Shown: positions 8,067-17,513 of the stretch, piece by piece
Layout of the letters: the number at the start of each line of letters is the position of its first letter
How positions within the stretch are numbered: the stretch's first letter is position 1
Origin: Candidatus Nitrosopumilus sp.
GTDB lineage: Archaea; Thermoproteota; Nitrososphaeria; Nitrososphaerales; Nitrosopumilaceae
DNA length: 64,000 nt
Direction: 5' to 3'
Assembly (NCBI GenBank): GCA_029263475.1
Contig: JAJCXK010000039.1
Location: forward strand, 1-64,000
Translations under genes and position numbers: made by a program
The notes under the pieces: model-generated
Databases searched by the model: none
What the model saw: only the letters and a program-made list of their open reading frames with translations
What the model was told of the DNA's origin: nothing

Positions 8067-9124
8067 CCCATCATGCTTGCCGCATCAACGTATCCTCTGG
8101 TTTTAATCTGGAGTGACATGCTTCTTGCCACTTTTGCAATCCCTACCCACCCGAAAATCATTAAAAAACCAACCATCACAAATATGCTATTACTAATTGT
8201 TACTGAAAGAATGATCAGAAATGGCAGTGCTGGTAACGCATAGATGACGTCATTGAATCGCATCATTGTCTCATCTGTTTTCCTACCCTTGTATCCCGCA
8301 TAAACTCCGTATAGCAGTCCCATGACTACGGAAGCAATGGATACTGCAAGGCCGATAAATAACGCCAAAGGTGTGCCCCATAACAAACCTATTGCCAAAT
8401 CTCTTCTCAACTCGTCAGTTCCCATAATTCCAAATGCTTTGCCTCCAATGATTAGCTTTGATTCTGAGATTTGATTTTCAGAATTCATCCCGTACAAATC
8501 CATGGAAAAAATGTAATTCCCTTTTAATGGCTCATTGATGTGACTTTTTGAAAAGATAATATTTTCTGCGGATAGTCTGTCAAATACGATTTCCAATTTT
8601 TCTGATTGCAATGATATGTTTTTCTTTACCATGCTGTCTGTAGAAAATACCCTTTCACTGTGACTTGCCTTTGAATCCGTGTATGGAAGTGATGTGGAAA
8701 ACAAATCGAGCTTGATTCCATCTGGTCTGATAACTGATATTTGCAGCAATGGGGATCCTGAATACTCTGCTGAAAACTGATAGATGAAATCATTTGGAAA
8801 GTCATCATAACTGAAATTAAAACCAAATTGATGGGAAGTCAGTGTGATCTCTTCGTCTGAAATTCTTTCTATGTTGGGATCCTCTAAAATTCTATGTTCG
8901 GGTATGTCTTCGACAATAAACATATTTACCCATATTGGAACTGCGGCTTTGGGATTTGAAATCCAGATTCCTGGATTATTCCATTCCTGAAATGTCTCGA
9001 CAGGAATTCCAACTAATGCAATGACTGAAGTTAAAACCAAAATTATAAGAATTGAAATGCCTGTAATCCCCATCTTACTTTTGAGGAATTCGTCCTTGAT
9101 TTCGTGAGGTGTTATGCTGCTCAT
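7757..9124 (-). CDS. dppC: ABC transporter permease, DppC-like, with large extracytoplasmic insert
   Basis: 455 residues from ATG 9124. A first transmembrane segment (about 18-38) is followed by an external region of roughly 190 residues. Then come five more membrane segments and the permease EAA loop (GYVDAASMMGQKDSK..) that contacts the ATPase. DppC relatives are usually near 300 residues, so the insert is extra. The family imports peptides, nickel or similar ligands. Its start overlaps the end of dppB by 4 bases, so they are one operon. No binding protein or ATPase gene is nearby. Confidence 0.85.
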   Translation of the reverse strand: MSSITPHEIKDEFLKSKMGITGISILIILVLTSVIALVGIPVETFQEWNNPGIWISNPKAAVPIWVNMFIVEDIPEHRILEDPNIERISDEEITLTSHQFGFNFSYDDFPNDFIYQFSAEYSGSPLLQISVIRPDGIKLDLFSTSLPYTDSKASHSERVFSTDSMVKKNISLQSEKLEIVFDRLSAENIIFSKSHINEPLKGNYIFSMDLYGMNSENQISESKLIIGGKAFGIMGTDELRRDLAIGLLWGTPLALFIGLAVSIASVVMGLLYGVYAGYKGRKTDETMMRFNDVIYALPALPFLIILSVTISNSIFVMVGFLMIFGWVGIAKVARSMSLQIKTRGYVDAASMMGQKDSKIILKHIVPQLLPYAFASIAISVPAAITTEAGLSFLGLGDPSFPTWGQILHDANTFGAAARGLWWWIVPPGIMIAITGLAFVFIGNALDAIVNPKLKR

Positions 9125-10170
9125 CTTTCTGTCTTTATCCTGGGATCAAAGTAGCCGTAAAGTAAATCTGCAATAAATATGCTGATCAGAAAGAATACTG
9201 TTAGCAGGTATGTGGCACCTATGATTACTGGAAGATCCATAACTGTAATTGCTTCAAAGTATAGTCTGCCCATTCCTGGCCAATCAAACACTGCCTCGGT
9301 AATTATCGCCCCTCCTAAAGATCCTGACATACTAAGTGCCAGAATCGTTACAATCGGAGGTGCTGCATTTTTCAGGGCATGTGTATATGTAATTCTTTTC
9401 TGCTTGATTCCTATTGTCTTTTTAGCTATGATAAAGTCTTCTTGCATTATTCCCACCATGAAGTTTCTTACTAGGTATGCCCATGACCCAAAACCGATCA
9501 TAACTATTGTGATTAACGGTAATGTCATGTGATACAGCAAGGATCCAACATATTCGGGGTCTGATGCAGGAATGTCTGGTGTTGCCCTTGCAGGAAATAT
9601 CTGATATGTAAACGCAAACAAAAATATCATCAGCATTCCAATCCACCAAACTGGAAAACTGGAACTGATTATTGCAAAGCTAGACGTAATTTTGTCCACT
9701 GTTGATCCAATCTTACTGCTAGAAAAGGCTCCGAGAAATATTCCTATTATTGAGATTATGATTGTTGCAGTGGTGAACAGTAAAACTGTTCTTGGAAGTT
9801 TTTCAAAGAGTATGTCTCTGACGTCTGAAGAACCTTTGTCACTGGTAAGAAACGTGGCATTTCCAAAATCCAACAGCATTATCTTGTACATCGTCAATCC
9901 TATCCTTTGTGGCGAATACCATGGCTCATCTAATCCCAAAATTTTGATTCTTTGTTCTATTTGAGATTGGACAAATCCTTCAAATTCTACTACTGATGAA
10001 AAACTCTGAGCAATTTCTGGGTTTTCCGTTATCTCGGCTCTTATTTGAAAAACAACCCCCTGCTTTAGTATTGTATCCATGTTGGAGCCCACTAGGGCGA
10101 TTGTAATCAGCAACGTGATCATTAAAACCCCAAACATCGTTGCCATTCGCGTGACAACGTATTTTTTCAT
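9121..10170 (-). CDS. dppB: ABC transporter permease, DppB-like
   Basis: I prefer ATG 10170 (MKKYVVTRMATMF, 349 residues), where the first membrane helix begins as in DppB proteins. An earlier in-frame ATG at 10224 would add 18 residues and leave less room for the divergent promoter. It has six membrane segments, an external loop after the first, and the EAA loop (MGIMQEDFIIAKKTIG..). It pairs with DppC to form the translocation pore. The substrate is not evident. Confidence 0.85.
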   Translation of the reverse strand: MKKYVVTRMATMFGVLMITLLITIALVGSNMDTILKQGVVFQIRAEITENPEIAQSFSSVVEFEGFVQSQIEQRIKILGLDEPWYSPQRIGLTMYKIMLLDFGNATFLTSDKGSSDVRDILFEKLPRTVLLFTTATIIISIIGIFLGAFSSSKIGSTVDKITSSFAIISSSFPVWWIGMLMIFLFAFTYQIFPARATPDIPASDPEYVGSLLYHMTLPLITIVMIGFGSWAYLVRNFMVGIMQEDFIIAKKTIGIKQKRITYTHALKNAAPPIVTILALSMSGSLGGAIITEAVFDWPGMGRLYFEAITVMDLPVIIGATYLLTVFFLISIFIADLLYGYFDPRIKTER

Positions 10171-10263
10171 GCCCAACAACTTCAAGAAAAAGAATTGGTT
10201 AATAACAATAGGTATTTTTCCCATAGTTTAATTACTGAAGAATTGTACAAAGACTTAGAAAAA

Positions 10264-10608
10264 ATGTCCTTTGATAGAGAAAGAGAAATGTTCCCTGCAA
10301 AATGCGGGGATTGTGGAAACGATTGTCAAGTGCCATTCAAGCCTAAGGATGACAGACCTGTTTATTGCAGAGACTGTTTCCAAAATCACAAACCTGAACC
10401 AAGATCTGGTGGCGGTAGATTTGGAGGTAGATCCGGTGGCTTTGGTGGTGACAGAGGCTCTAGATTTGGTAGACGAGACGACAGACCACGTGAAATGTTT
10501 GACGCAAAATGCGGAGATTGTGGAAACGATTGTCAAGTGCCATTCAAGCCTAAAGACGAAAGACCTGTTTATTGCAGAGACTGTTTCCAAAATCACAAAC
10601 AAAGTTAA
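10264..10608 (+). CDS. Tandem CxxC zinc-finger protein with Gly/Arg-rich linker (114 aa)
   Basis: ATG 10264. Two almost identical 30-residue units, each C-x2-C-x3-C with a later CRDCFQNH, flank a linker rich in Gly, Arg, Phe and Ser that resembles an RGG box. The 97-base DNA units (10297-10393 and 10504-10600) differ at only four sites. Zinc fingers with RGG sequence usually bind RNA or single-stranded DNA. The gene diverges from dppB. Upstream in-frame sequence back to TTG 10195 overlaps dppB and does not look coding. Confidence 0.8.
   Translation: MSFDREREMFPAKCGDCGNDCQVPFKPKDDRPVYCRDCFQNHKPEPRSGGGRFGGRSGGFGGDRGSRFGRRDDRPREMFDAKCGDCGNDCQVPFKPKDERPVYCRDCFQNHKQS
10297..10600 (+). repeat. Intragenic direct duplication of 97 bp
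   Basis: Units at 10297-10393 and 10504-10600 are the same length and differ at four positions. Each encodes one zinc-finger module. The near identity at DNA level points to a recent duplication or to gene conversion. Confidence 0.85.
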
Positions 10609-11182
10609 AAAAATAGTTTTGAGTAATTTCCAAAACTCCTTTATTTTATATTGTCTAATACAACAAAATACTGCTTTTTTGTTTGAATGTTAAATTAATC
10701 TAAGGTACCAATAACCTTAGACATTGGTGCACTTTATACTCTCATCGCATTGCTGTTTCCAATTGGTTCATGATTCCATGATTCCTTCACTTTTACCGAT
10801 TTCATATTGTGGGAATAATATCTTATTTCTTGCATATCTGGTGACCCACAAGCCTGCAAAATTTTAGCGATGCACTGTGTTACTGGTTTTGATTTAATGA
10901 CATTTCGTGACGATGGCATGTCTCTATGGATTCTGTGATGGCTGTTTTCTCTTTTTGAATGTGTGCATCATTTCCATACTCTTGTTTAAATCGCATTTAG
11001 GATCAGTTCTGTTAGTTATTGATACAACCGCGTTTACTAGATGATAATTTCAACTTGCAGCTGTAACTTTTAATAATTCTGGCATTCGCTTTACCTCTAA
11101 TGTACGAGTCAAATAAAAAATTCCTTAATTTTATTAAACCTGAATTCTAACCTCTTTTGGGTGCTGAACATTATTGAGTAAA
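10609..11182. other. Gap with a 7-bp hairpin, otherwise nothing supported
   Basis: Contains a perfect hairpin CTAAGGT-(7 nt)-ACCTTAG at 10700-10720, which could be an operator or a terminator. A minus-strand ORF at 10734-10919 has no recognisable features. The rest is AT-rich leader before the gene at 11183. Confidence 0.4.
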
Positions 11183-11368
11183 ATGCCTTCAAGAGATAAG
11201 ATATCTGTCGGTGCAACGGTGAAGATAGTACAAAAAAAGGATCAGCGTACAGGCACTTTAATTGAGGGCAAGGTTAAACGAGTTCTCACTTCAAGTAATG
11301 CTTATCCCCATGGGATTAAAGTGGAGTTGGATGGTGGCAAAATTGGTAGAGTTCAATATTTGATGTGA
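11183..11368 (+). CDS. YwbE-family protein
   Basis: 61 residues from ATG 11183; a TTG at 11174 is in frame but less likely. The core VGATVKIVQKKDQRTG followed by EGKVKRVLT and HGIKVELDGGKIGRVQ matches the YwbE (DUF2196) family, small beta-barrel proteins found in bacteria and archaea. Their function is not established. It stands alone here. Confidence 0.85.
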   Translation: MPSRDKISVGATVKIVQKKDQRTGTLIEGKVKRVLTSSNAYPHGIKVELDGGKIGRVQYLM

Positions 11369-11523
11369 AGACAAACATTTGAAAACTACGATCGACTTGG
11401 TTTCTATTGGAGTTAACCCTTCAATCCTAATTTTTCGCGTGATAAAAATTTCTAAATTGGGCATGGTTGAAAATATTTGTTTTTTAAAATTGTTATAATT
11501 TAGTTAATCTTGTATTGGTTGTA

Positions 11524-11814
11524 GTGAAAAAAACATCTTTTGATCCTGACGATCTTAAATTGTCCAAATGTGAAATCCTTGATTTTTGTGACGGCGTACT
11601 TGAAAAATGGAATAAAAATCCTACAAAGAATGCAACCAACATTCTTGCGATGACTGCCGTAAAGGCTAGTGTGATCTGGACAGATGAAGACTCGCTTAAG
11701 GCAATTTGGGGTGAGATCTTGAAATGGGTTTTTGAACTACTGTATGAAAATGCTTTGGCTCAAGATGATGAATATTGGAGAAACGTGATGAAAAAATTAA
11801 AGAATAAAAAATAA
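11524..11814 (+). CDS. Small helical hypothetical protein (96 aa)
   Basis: Start is uncertain: GTG 11524 or TTG 11515; there is no ATG. The protein is helical with several Trp residues (VIWTDEDSLKAIWGEILKWVFELLYENA) and a Lys-rich end. Cysteines near the N-terminus (KCEILDFC) are spaced C-x5-C. It precedes the SWIM protein on the same strand. Function unknown. Confidence 0.6.
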   Translation: MKKTSFDPDDLKLSKCEILDFCDGVLEKWNKNPTKNATNILAMTAVKASVIWTDEDSLKAIWGEILKWVFELLYENALAQDDEYWRNVMKKLKNKK

Positions 11815-11833
11815 GATGTATTTTTGATATGAT

Positions 11834-12079
11834 ATGAGTGCAAATACAATTAGAAAAGCCAAGAAACTGGTAGAAAGTGGAGGCGTGGTAGAGATTGAAG
11901 AAGATTTGTTCCAAATTAAATCCTTATCCGATCCTGAAAAATCTTATTTTGTGACCTCTGACACCTGTGAGTGTCCTGGATTCAAAAACTTCTACAAGTT
12001 TCATCATGGAAAGGGTTTGAAGGCAAATTGTTCTCATTTGGAAGCAATTCGAATTTTCAAAAATAATGATCAATCCTAG
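11834..12079 (+). CDS. SWIM zinc-finger protein (81 aa)
   Basis: ATG 11834. A SWIM motif C-x-C-x(n)-C-x-H is visible: CECPGF then ANCSHLEAI. It sits after a strand pair (EEDLFQIKS, SYFVTSDT), as is typical. SWIM domains bind DNA or proteins. Here the domain is nearly the whole protein. It is separated by 20 bases from the gene before it and converges with an ArsC-like gene. Confidence 0.8.
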   Translation: MSANTIRKAKKLVESGGVVEIEEDLFQIKSLSDPEKSYFVTSDTCECPGFKNFYKFHHGKGLKANCSHLEAIRIFKNNDQS

Positions 12080-12080
12080 T

Positions 12081-12416
12081 TCATTTTAGATCGTGTACAT
12101 TCATTTTTCCTATCAGTGTCTGAGTTTCTGTCACTATGATGGGACGTAAAATCAACCCTGGGTATTTTACCATCAGCTTGATGATTTGATGATCTGTTTT
12201 TCTGGCATTTTCCAAATCCAATTCTTTGTACATTTTGTCTCTTTTTCTAATGAGTTCGGATGGCTTTTTACCTGACATTTCTATGATTTTTTTAAGTTCA
12301 GTTTCTGAAAACGGATCTTTGAAAAAATCTCTTTCATCTATGTCTATTTTCATTCGCTCAATTTCTGTAATGGCTTTCTTGCATGTGATGCATGATGTTT
12401 TATGGAATACCTTCAA
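12081..12416 (-). CDS. ArsC/Spx-family thioredoxin-fold protein
   Basis: 111 residues from ATG 12416. The N-terminus KVFHKTSCITCKKAI gives the C-x2-C/ArsC active-site loop. DFFKDPFSETELKKI and the later LILRPIIV with cis-Pro follow the ArsC family order. Arsenate reductases and Spx-like regulators share this fold. The CxxC form favours a redox role over arsenate reduction. No arsenic genes are nearby. Confidence 0.8.
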   Translation of the reverse strand: MKVFHKTSCITCKKAITEIERMKIDIDERDFFKDPFSETELKKIIEMSGKKPSELIRKRDKMYKELDLENARKTDHQIIKLMVKYPGLILRPIIVTETQTLIGKMNVHDLK

Positions 12417-12683
12417 CTCGTTTTCTTTGTTTTGTTTGAGTTAAAAATTGTTTATGTACATAATGTGTTTCGATACTTTGGAAAATACCATTTATTTTGG
12501 AAATTGGCTTTCACTGACATCATTTTTTTTGAAAACTTATTTGACATGGTGCGTTACAAATTCTGTTATTTGTTTCTATAACTTGTGGAAATTACTGAAG
12601 ATTCAGTTTTATTCAGTATCCTTGAATGTGTTTTGTAGTCTCTCTCTGAACTCATCTATTCTTCATTTCTCTATATCGACGTG

Positions 12684-13562
12684 TTATTCCAAATTACCTT
12701 TAGTTCTTTTTTCATTGAATTCGTCAAGGATTTCCATTGATATTGCAATTTTATCCAAATAAGCCTGCCTAGCCTCTTCATATGTTCCGCCATTTGCTAT
12801 AATTTGTTCTCTTATGTTCTGGGCATCCATAAAATTATTCTTTGTAAAGTCCAATTGGCTTGAAATCATTTCTCTGATCTTTGGATTGAGACTGTATATG
12901 TACTGCTCATACGAATAACCGTCATAAATTCCTGCTCTCGGATTGAAATTTTCCAACGCTTTGTTCTTTAGGTTTTCTGCAATCACTCTTTGTCTGTCTA
13001 GTAAAATCTGTTCTTTGCTGTCCTTGTAAGCCTTTTTTTGCTCCTTGACTAATTCGTCATGCAATCCGTGATAATACTTGAATAATGTTTGACCTATGGG
13101 ATTTTTTTTAAAATCACTTTCATTCGAACTTAGATATTTTCTAGCTTCATTAGTGGATAGTTTTTCTATGATTGCCCCTCCAACTGAACTGTCCCCTTTC
13201 ACTAGAAATTGTGTGCTGGTTAGACCTGTCATTCCATACCATGACGCAATCACATTGACTGCGTAAGTTCCTGGAATCTTCTGAAAGTCTACAATTTCTC
13301 CTCTGAAAGTTCCGTCTGGATTGGTGAAAGCTTTAGTTGTCTCAGAACCCGCCCTGATTAGAATTTCAACTCCTCTGTATGATTCGTTAGTTTGGTCTAC
13401 AACTTTGCCTGTAATCACTACCGTGTCCCCCGAATACACGATACTGTTTTCCACATCAGCTTCCACTATGAACTCCCAAGGCTCTGCCTGGGAAGTTTGA
13501 ATGACTGAAATTAACACTAAAAATGAACACAATCCAATTATTACCTTTTTGCTACCGTACAT
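12684..13562 (-). CDS. Exported protein with Ig-like domain
   Basis: 292 residues from ATG 13562. A signal peptide (KKVIIGLCSFLVLISVIQTSQA) precedes a beta domain of about 95 residues (VVITGKVVDQTNESYRGVEILI .. NPDGTFRGEI) like the carboxypeptidase regulatory or Ig folds of archaeal surface proteins. The C-terminal half is helical and highly charged. It probably acts on the cell surface. No membrane anchor is seen at the C-terminus. Confidence 0.8.
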   Translation of the reverse strand: MYGSKKVIIGLCSFLVLISVIQTSQAEPWEFIVEADVENSIVYSGDTVVITGKVVDQTNESYRGVEILIRAGSETTKAFTNPDGTFRGEIVDFQKIPGTYAVNVIASWYGMTGLTSTQFLVKGDSSVGGAIIEKLSTNEARKYLSSNESDFKKNPIGQTLFKYYHGLHDELVKEQKKAYKDSKEQILLDRQRVIAENLKNKALENFNPRAGIYDGYSYEQYIYSLNPKIREMISSQLDFTKNNFMDAQNIREQIIANGGTYEEARQAYLDKIAISMEILDEFNEKRTKGNLE

Positions 13563-13797
13563 GTAAGATTGTTTGAATTTTTGCAATTAAGACAAAGTAT
13601 GAAGAAAAATTTGCTCTTTTTCAATTTTTATTGAGTCATTTTTCCTGTGTTGAACCAAATGTTTGTCAAATTTCCTATTATTTGATCTGTAAACTTGGTG
13701 TTTATCGGATGGTGCCCTATTTGATTATCTGTGACTAGTTTCAAGTAGCGGTTGCAGAGAAAAAATTCAAATTCTCCTATAATTTAGGCAAAACAGT

Positions 13798-13932
13798 ATG
13801 ATTTGTGCATCTTGCGAGACCAGAAAGCATTTTGAATGCATTGATTGCATGAATAATCACAAAACTCACTTGTGTAGCTGTGATTGCCATGATGAGAAGA
13901 CGGAATCTCATGAGGTTGGAAAACCTCATTAA
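13798..13932 (+). CDS. Cys/His-rich microprotein (44 aa)
   Basis: ATG 13798 to TAA 13932. It has seven Cys and several His residues: CASC, CIDC and CSCDCH, with NNHKTH between. This could bind two zinc ions. It converges with the PAC2 gene, ending 2 bases before that gene's stop. Function unknown; the dense metal pattern supports it as real. Confidence 0.6.
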   Translation: MICASCETRKHFECIDCMNNHKTHLCSCDCHDEKTESHEVGKPH

Positions 13933-13934
13933 TT

Positions 13935-14615
13935 TTAGTTCTTGAATTTCCTCTCGATTTCTTGAGCCATTGATTCAAGCTGACTTGTATCGCCTAGTTT
14001 TATGTATGTGAGCCTCTCTATGGTTTTAATGATGCTGATAGCTGATCGATATTGGGGAATTTCAGGTACGTTTAGCTCTGCATACATGCCAATGCCGTGA
14101 ATTCCGTTTCTCTTTGCAAATCCAAGAATCAGTCCGTTGAATCCAGTAATCATTGACTCGTGAGGTGTAGTTTCAACGTTTAGTCCTTTCATACGATTCA
14201 TCAGTTCCTCTGATGTTGAAGTGATGAATGTTTTGGGACTGTTTTGGAAAATTCTATTTGTATGAAATCCTCCTAATGTATAGATGAACTTTGCAGAATA
14301 TTTTTTTGATACGTCAATGACATCTTGACATAAAGTGTTCAGTTCGGAATTACTTTTTGGCTGTCCTTTACCGCCGCCGAAAACTATCAAGTCATCTGTG
14401 AATTTGTATTCCCAACTTTCATCTGGAAGTTCGATATATCCGCCTTTGTCTATAACATACGTCGGAAACGGGGGTTTTGCTGTTCTGAATGTCTTTGTTT
14501 GAAGAGAATCATTTATGAAATTCACTACGATGCTGCCTACATTCCCCATATCTTGCATTGCTGCAATGACTATTGGTTTTTTGATGTCTGGTTCTTCCTC
14601 TTGAATGAATTCCAT
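13935..14615 (-). CDS. PAC2-family protein (proteasome assembly chaperone-like)
   Basis: 226 residues from ATG 14615. The opening PIVIAAMQDMGNVGSIVVNF, the middle FIYTLGGFHTNR and the later ITGFNGLILGFAKRNGIHGIGMYAE match the PAC2 superfamily. Archaeal members are proposed to help proteasome assembly; some relatives are ATP-grasp-linked ligases. It has no membrane segment. It sits alone with convergent and divergent neighbours. Confidence 0.85.
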   Translation of the reverse strand: MEFIQEEEPDIKKPIVIAAMQDMGNVGSIVVNFINDSLQTKTFRTAKPPFPTYVIDKGGYIELPDESWEYKFTDDLIVFGGGKGQPKSNSELNTLCQDVIDVSKKYSAKFIYTLGGFHTNRIFQNSPKTFITSTSEELMNRMKGLNVETTPHESMITGFNGLILGFAKRNGIHGIGMYAELNVPEIPQYRSAISIIKTIERLTYIKLGDTSQLESMAQEIERKFKN

Positions 14616-15077
14616 ATCTTGACTGAAATTTGATTAATTTTAAACGTATGTTGTATTTGAGAATGCCCTGCTCACAGATACCTGTCTGTCGTTAGTTCGT
14701 GTCATCACGACATGAATTTTTTAGACAAATGAATTGGAAATTTTTCATTTTTGAATCTGATATTTTTGTTTTTTGATTTGACAAACTGGCTAATTGTGTA
14801 AGATGATAAACACCATGGATTGGAATTTTTTAACGATGCTCAAATTTGTGTAGATCGTGTCCATGTGGGATTATATTTTTATACTTAAATTTTTGAAATT
14901 TGGTTGATATTAGGCACAAAATTAACGATAATTGGTTTTTTAGATCTTGCAGAATAATTTTATCTCATTGGAAAAATAGTGTTATATTTTAACTCTTGCT
15001 GGATCGTTTTTCATTTTATCATGATTGTGGAAGAATATCAAGATTCATAAGGCAAAAAAACTTTCTGTCGACAAATT
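14616..15077. other. Divergent gap between PAC2 and SNF2 genes
   Basis: About 460 AT-rich bases carrying both promoters. T/A runs and short frames only; no ORF above about 20 codons can be supported and no clear structure was found. Confidence 0.4.
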
Positions 15078-16805
15078 ATGGAAACATCGATGGAAAATAT
15101 TGGAACATTGGAATATGTTCTAGACAAATACTCTAAAATTTGGAGTTGGAAGGTAACTGGTGATCGTGCAGTTGGTATGATATCTAGACTTGTTCCAGAA
15201 GCTTGGTATGGTGAAAATGTCGACGAAGTAATCATTCCTGATAGTACTGAAAGCGTTAAACAGATCAAATTGATCATGGGTAGATATCCTCTGGAAATTC
15301 TATCAAAATCTGTCTGGCAAAGAAAAATTGTAAAGACATATGCTCCAAAACCCGTTTTACCTCCCGTAAAGTTAAAACTAAAACGTGCAAAAACAGGAGT
15401 TCAGTTTAGGGGCAAGCTTTTAAATTTTCAAAAGGAAGGCCTAGATTTTTTACTAAAATCATCTGGCAATGCGTTACTGGCTGATGAGATGGGATTGGGT
15501 AAAACCGTACAAACGTTATCGTATGCCGCAACTGAAAAGCAAACGTTTCCAATACTTGTTGTTGCACCATTAGTTACGTTGAAAAATTGGGAACGTGAAA
15601 TTGAAAAGTTTCTAAAGAAAAAGAGTAAGAATGGGAGAATTTTGGAATCCGAATCCCCGAGCGTAACTCTGATAAGAACTGGAAAATCCCATGAACTTCC
15701 AAAAACTGACATTTACATAATTAATTACGAGTTGCTTTTCAAGAGAAGAGAAGATCTAGAAAACCTCGGAATAAGGACCATCGTATGCGATGAGGTGCAT
15801 AATCTGAGGTCAAAAACAACTCAAAAATACAAGGCAGTGAAAAAACTGGCGGCTTCACCTTCAATACTGTACCGTATAGGTCTGTCTGGAACTCCTATCT
15901 ATAATCGAGGTTCTGAAATTTGGCCCATCATAGATATCATAAAGCCTGGATTACTTGGAAGCTTTAAAGAATTCTGTGAGTATTTTTGCTATGTCAACGA
16001 AAAAGGTAAGGCGATAGTTTTGGAAAACAAACGAGCTTCACTTAGAAACGAGCTACAAAAACACGTAATGCTTAGAAGGAAAAAAGCGGATGTGCTAAAA
16101 GAACTCAAAGACAAGGTACGCTATAAGGAGGTGATTGCAGCTGATACTGATTACTATCTTGAAGAATTGGACAAAATTTGGACAAAAGTTGAAGCTGAGC
16201 AAAAGGATGATGATGCTACCGAATTCTCCAAATCTGCATCATATCACAGAGCTATTCAAAGTGAACGACAAATTGCAGGAATTGCCAAAGTTCCGCACGT
16301 GATAAATTTTGTCAAAAATATAATGGAAATCGAAGAAAGCGTGGTGGTGTTCTGTCATCATAAGGTAATCCATAAACTACTTCATCAGAGCCTTCAGGAA
16401 TTTTCACCTGTATCGATAATTGGCGGACAATCTGACAGTATCCGACAAGACCAAATAGATAAGTTCCAAAAAGGCGAATCAAAACTGATGATTGCGGGCA
16501 TTCGTGCCGGCAACGTGGGAATCAACCTGACCCGAGCAAAGTATGTGATCTTTGCGGAACTGGATTGGAGTCCTGCAATTCATAGGCAAGCAGAAGATCG
16601 ACTTCACCGGATAGGTCAAAAAAACACCGTCTTTGCATATTATTTGATTGGGAATGGAACATTGGATGATCATGTTGCAAATATCTTGGTGGACAAGAGT
16701 TATGAAATTGATGAGATCATGGATGAGTCAAAAGAAAACTATGAAAATAAGGACAAAGCTGAACTGATCTTAGCTCAGATACAAGATAAGATTCACTCAA
16801 AATAA
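15078..16805 (+). CDS. SNF2-family DNA-dependent ATPase
   Basis: 575 residues from ATG 15078. After a 110-residue N-terminal region come the helicase motifs: Q-like region, Walker A DEMGLGKT (136-143), Walker B variant DEVHN, LSGTP, and in the second RecA lobe AGNVGINLTRAKYVI and the SNF2 signature HRIGQ. SNF2 proteins translocate on duplex DNA and displace proteins. The N-terminal region is unassigned. It converges with a winged-helix gene, the two stops being adjacent. Confidence 0.9.
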   Translation: METSMENIGTLEYVLDKYSKIWSWKVTGDRAVGMISRLVPEAWYGENVDEVIIPDSTESVKQIKLIMGRYPLEILSKSVWQRKIVKTYAPKPVLPPVKLKLKRAKTGVQFRGKLLNFQKEGLDFLLKSSGNALLADEMGLGKTVQTLSYAATEKQTFPILVVAPLVTLKNWEREIEKFLKKKSKNGRILESESPSVTLIRTGKSHELPKTDIYIINYELLFKRREDLENLGIRTIVCDEVHNLRSKTTQKYKAVKKLAASPSILYRIGLSGTPIYNRGSEIWPIIDIIKPGLLGSFKEFCEYFCYVNEKGKAIVLENKRASLRNELQKHVMLRRKKADVLKELKDKVRYKEVIAADTDYYLEELDKIWTKVEAEQKDDDATEFSKSASYHRAIQSERQIAGIAKVPHVINFVKNIMEIEESVVVFCHHKVIHKLLHQSLQEFSPVSIIGGQSDSIRQDQIDKFQKGESKLMIAGIRAGNVGINLTRAKYVIFAELDWSPAIHRQAEDRLHRIGQKNTVFAYYLIGNGTLDDHVANILVDKSYEIDEIMDESKENYENKDKAELILAQIQDKIHSK

Positions 16806-17441
16806 TTAAATTCTCAGCTTGCTTTTCAGCCCTGTGAGTTTTTCAACGATTATTGCTTTTTTTTTCTGATCAAATGACGCCTCTTCAATATCTTTGATGA
16901 TTGCATCAACTGTATCCAAAATACCTTCTTCTGATTTCTGTTCTCCGAATTTTATTTTGTTAAATCCTTCAGTCTCAGTCTTATCAATTTCTTCTATTCC
17001 TTCTGAGAGTATTTCAAAAACTTTGACTAATTTTTCATCTTGTCTCTGAGGAGACATTAACACAAGCTGACTCTTTCTGAGTTTTTCAACTTCTGCACTT
17101 AACTCTTCCGTAGATATTTTAAGGATGTCTGAAATTTGTGCCATACTGCATGATTTTATCTGTAATAATCGAAGTACTCTTGCCCACATGGGAATGCTGT
17201 CATTCCAAAGTATGTCTCTTGCAAAATCAGTGATTGCAAACGAACCGTCTTCTCTATTCAGCGATATCATTTTTCTGTCTTTCAGTGATGCAAGAGAATC
17301 CAATATTTTCCCAACTCCCAATCTTTTCAAATTTGAATTTTCCAAATTGTTTTCATTGAATTTCCCGTTTTCATTTATTGCTAGGTGTAAAATTTCTAAA
17401 TCTATGGTTCCCAGCCTTCTCATACAGTAAACATACTTCAT
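16806..17441 (-). CDS. Winged-helix transcription regulator-like protein (211 aa)
   Basis: ATG 17441. Two helix-turn-helix-like parts: residues 5-70 (IDLEILHLAI.., GKILDSLASLKDRKMISLN, then a wing) and about 85-130 (SMAQISDILKISTEELSAEVEKLRKSQLVLM). A charged helical tail follows. Its layout resembles the protein at 34032-34754, also two winged-helix-like parts plus a long helical tail. It probably regulates transcription; the target is unknown. Confidence 0.65.
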   Translation of the reverse strand: MKYVYCMRRLGTIDLEILHLAINENGKFNENNLENSNLKRLGVGKILDSLASLKDRKMISLNREDGSFAITDFARDILWNDSIPMWARVLRLLQIKSCSMAQISDILKISTEELSAEVEKLRKSQLVLMSPQRQDEKLVKVFEILSEGIEEIDKTETEGFNKIKFGEQKSEEGILDTVDAIIKDIEEASFDQKKKAIIVEKLTGLKSKLRI

Positions 17442-17513
17442 GAGGTTATCATTCTTTCCACTTTGCCTGAACTTGTTCTTGAAGAATATATGTGGATTAT
17501 CTTGTTTTTATTC

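Noticed and set aside
10734-10919. Minus-strand ORF of 61 codons
   Set aside because: No domain, membrane or metal pattern and no promoter-like sequence; left as part of the gap.
12448-12762. Plus-strand ORF of 104 codons
   Set aside because: Phe/Ser/Leu-rich composition with no start signal; its end is antisense to the exported protein at 12684-13562.
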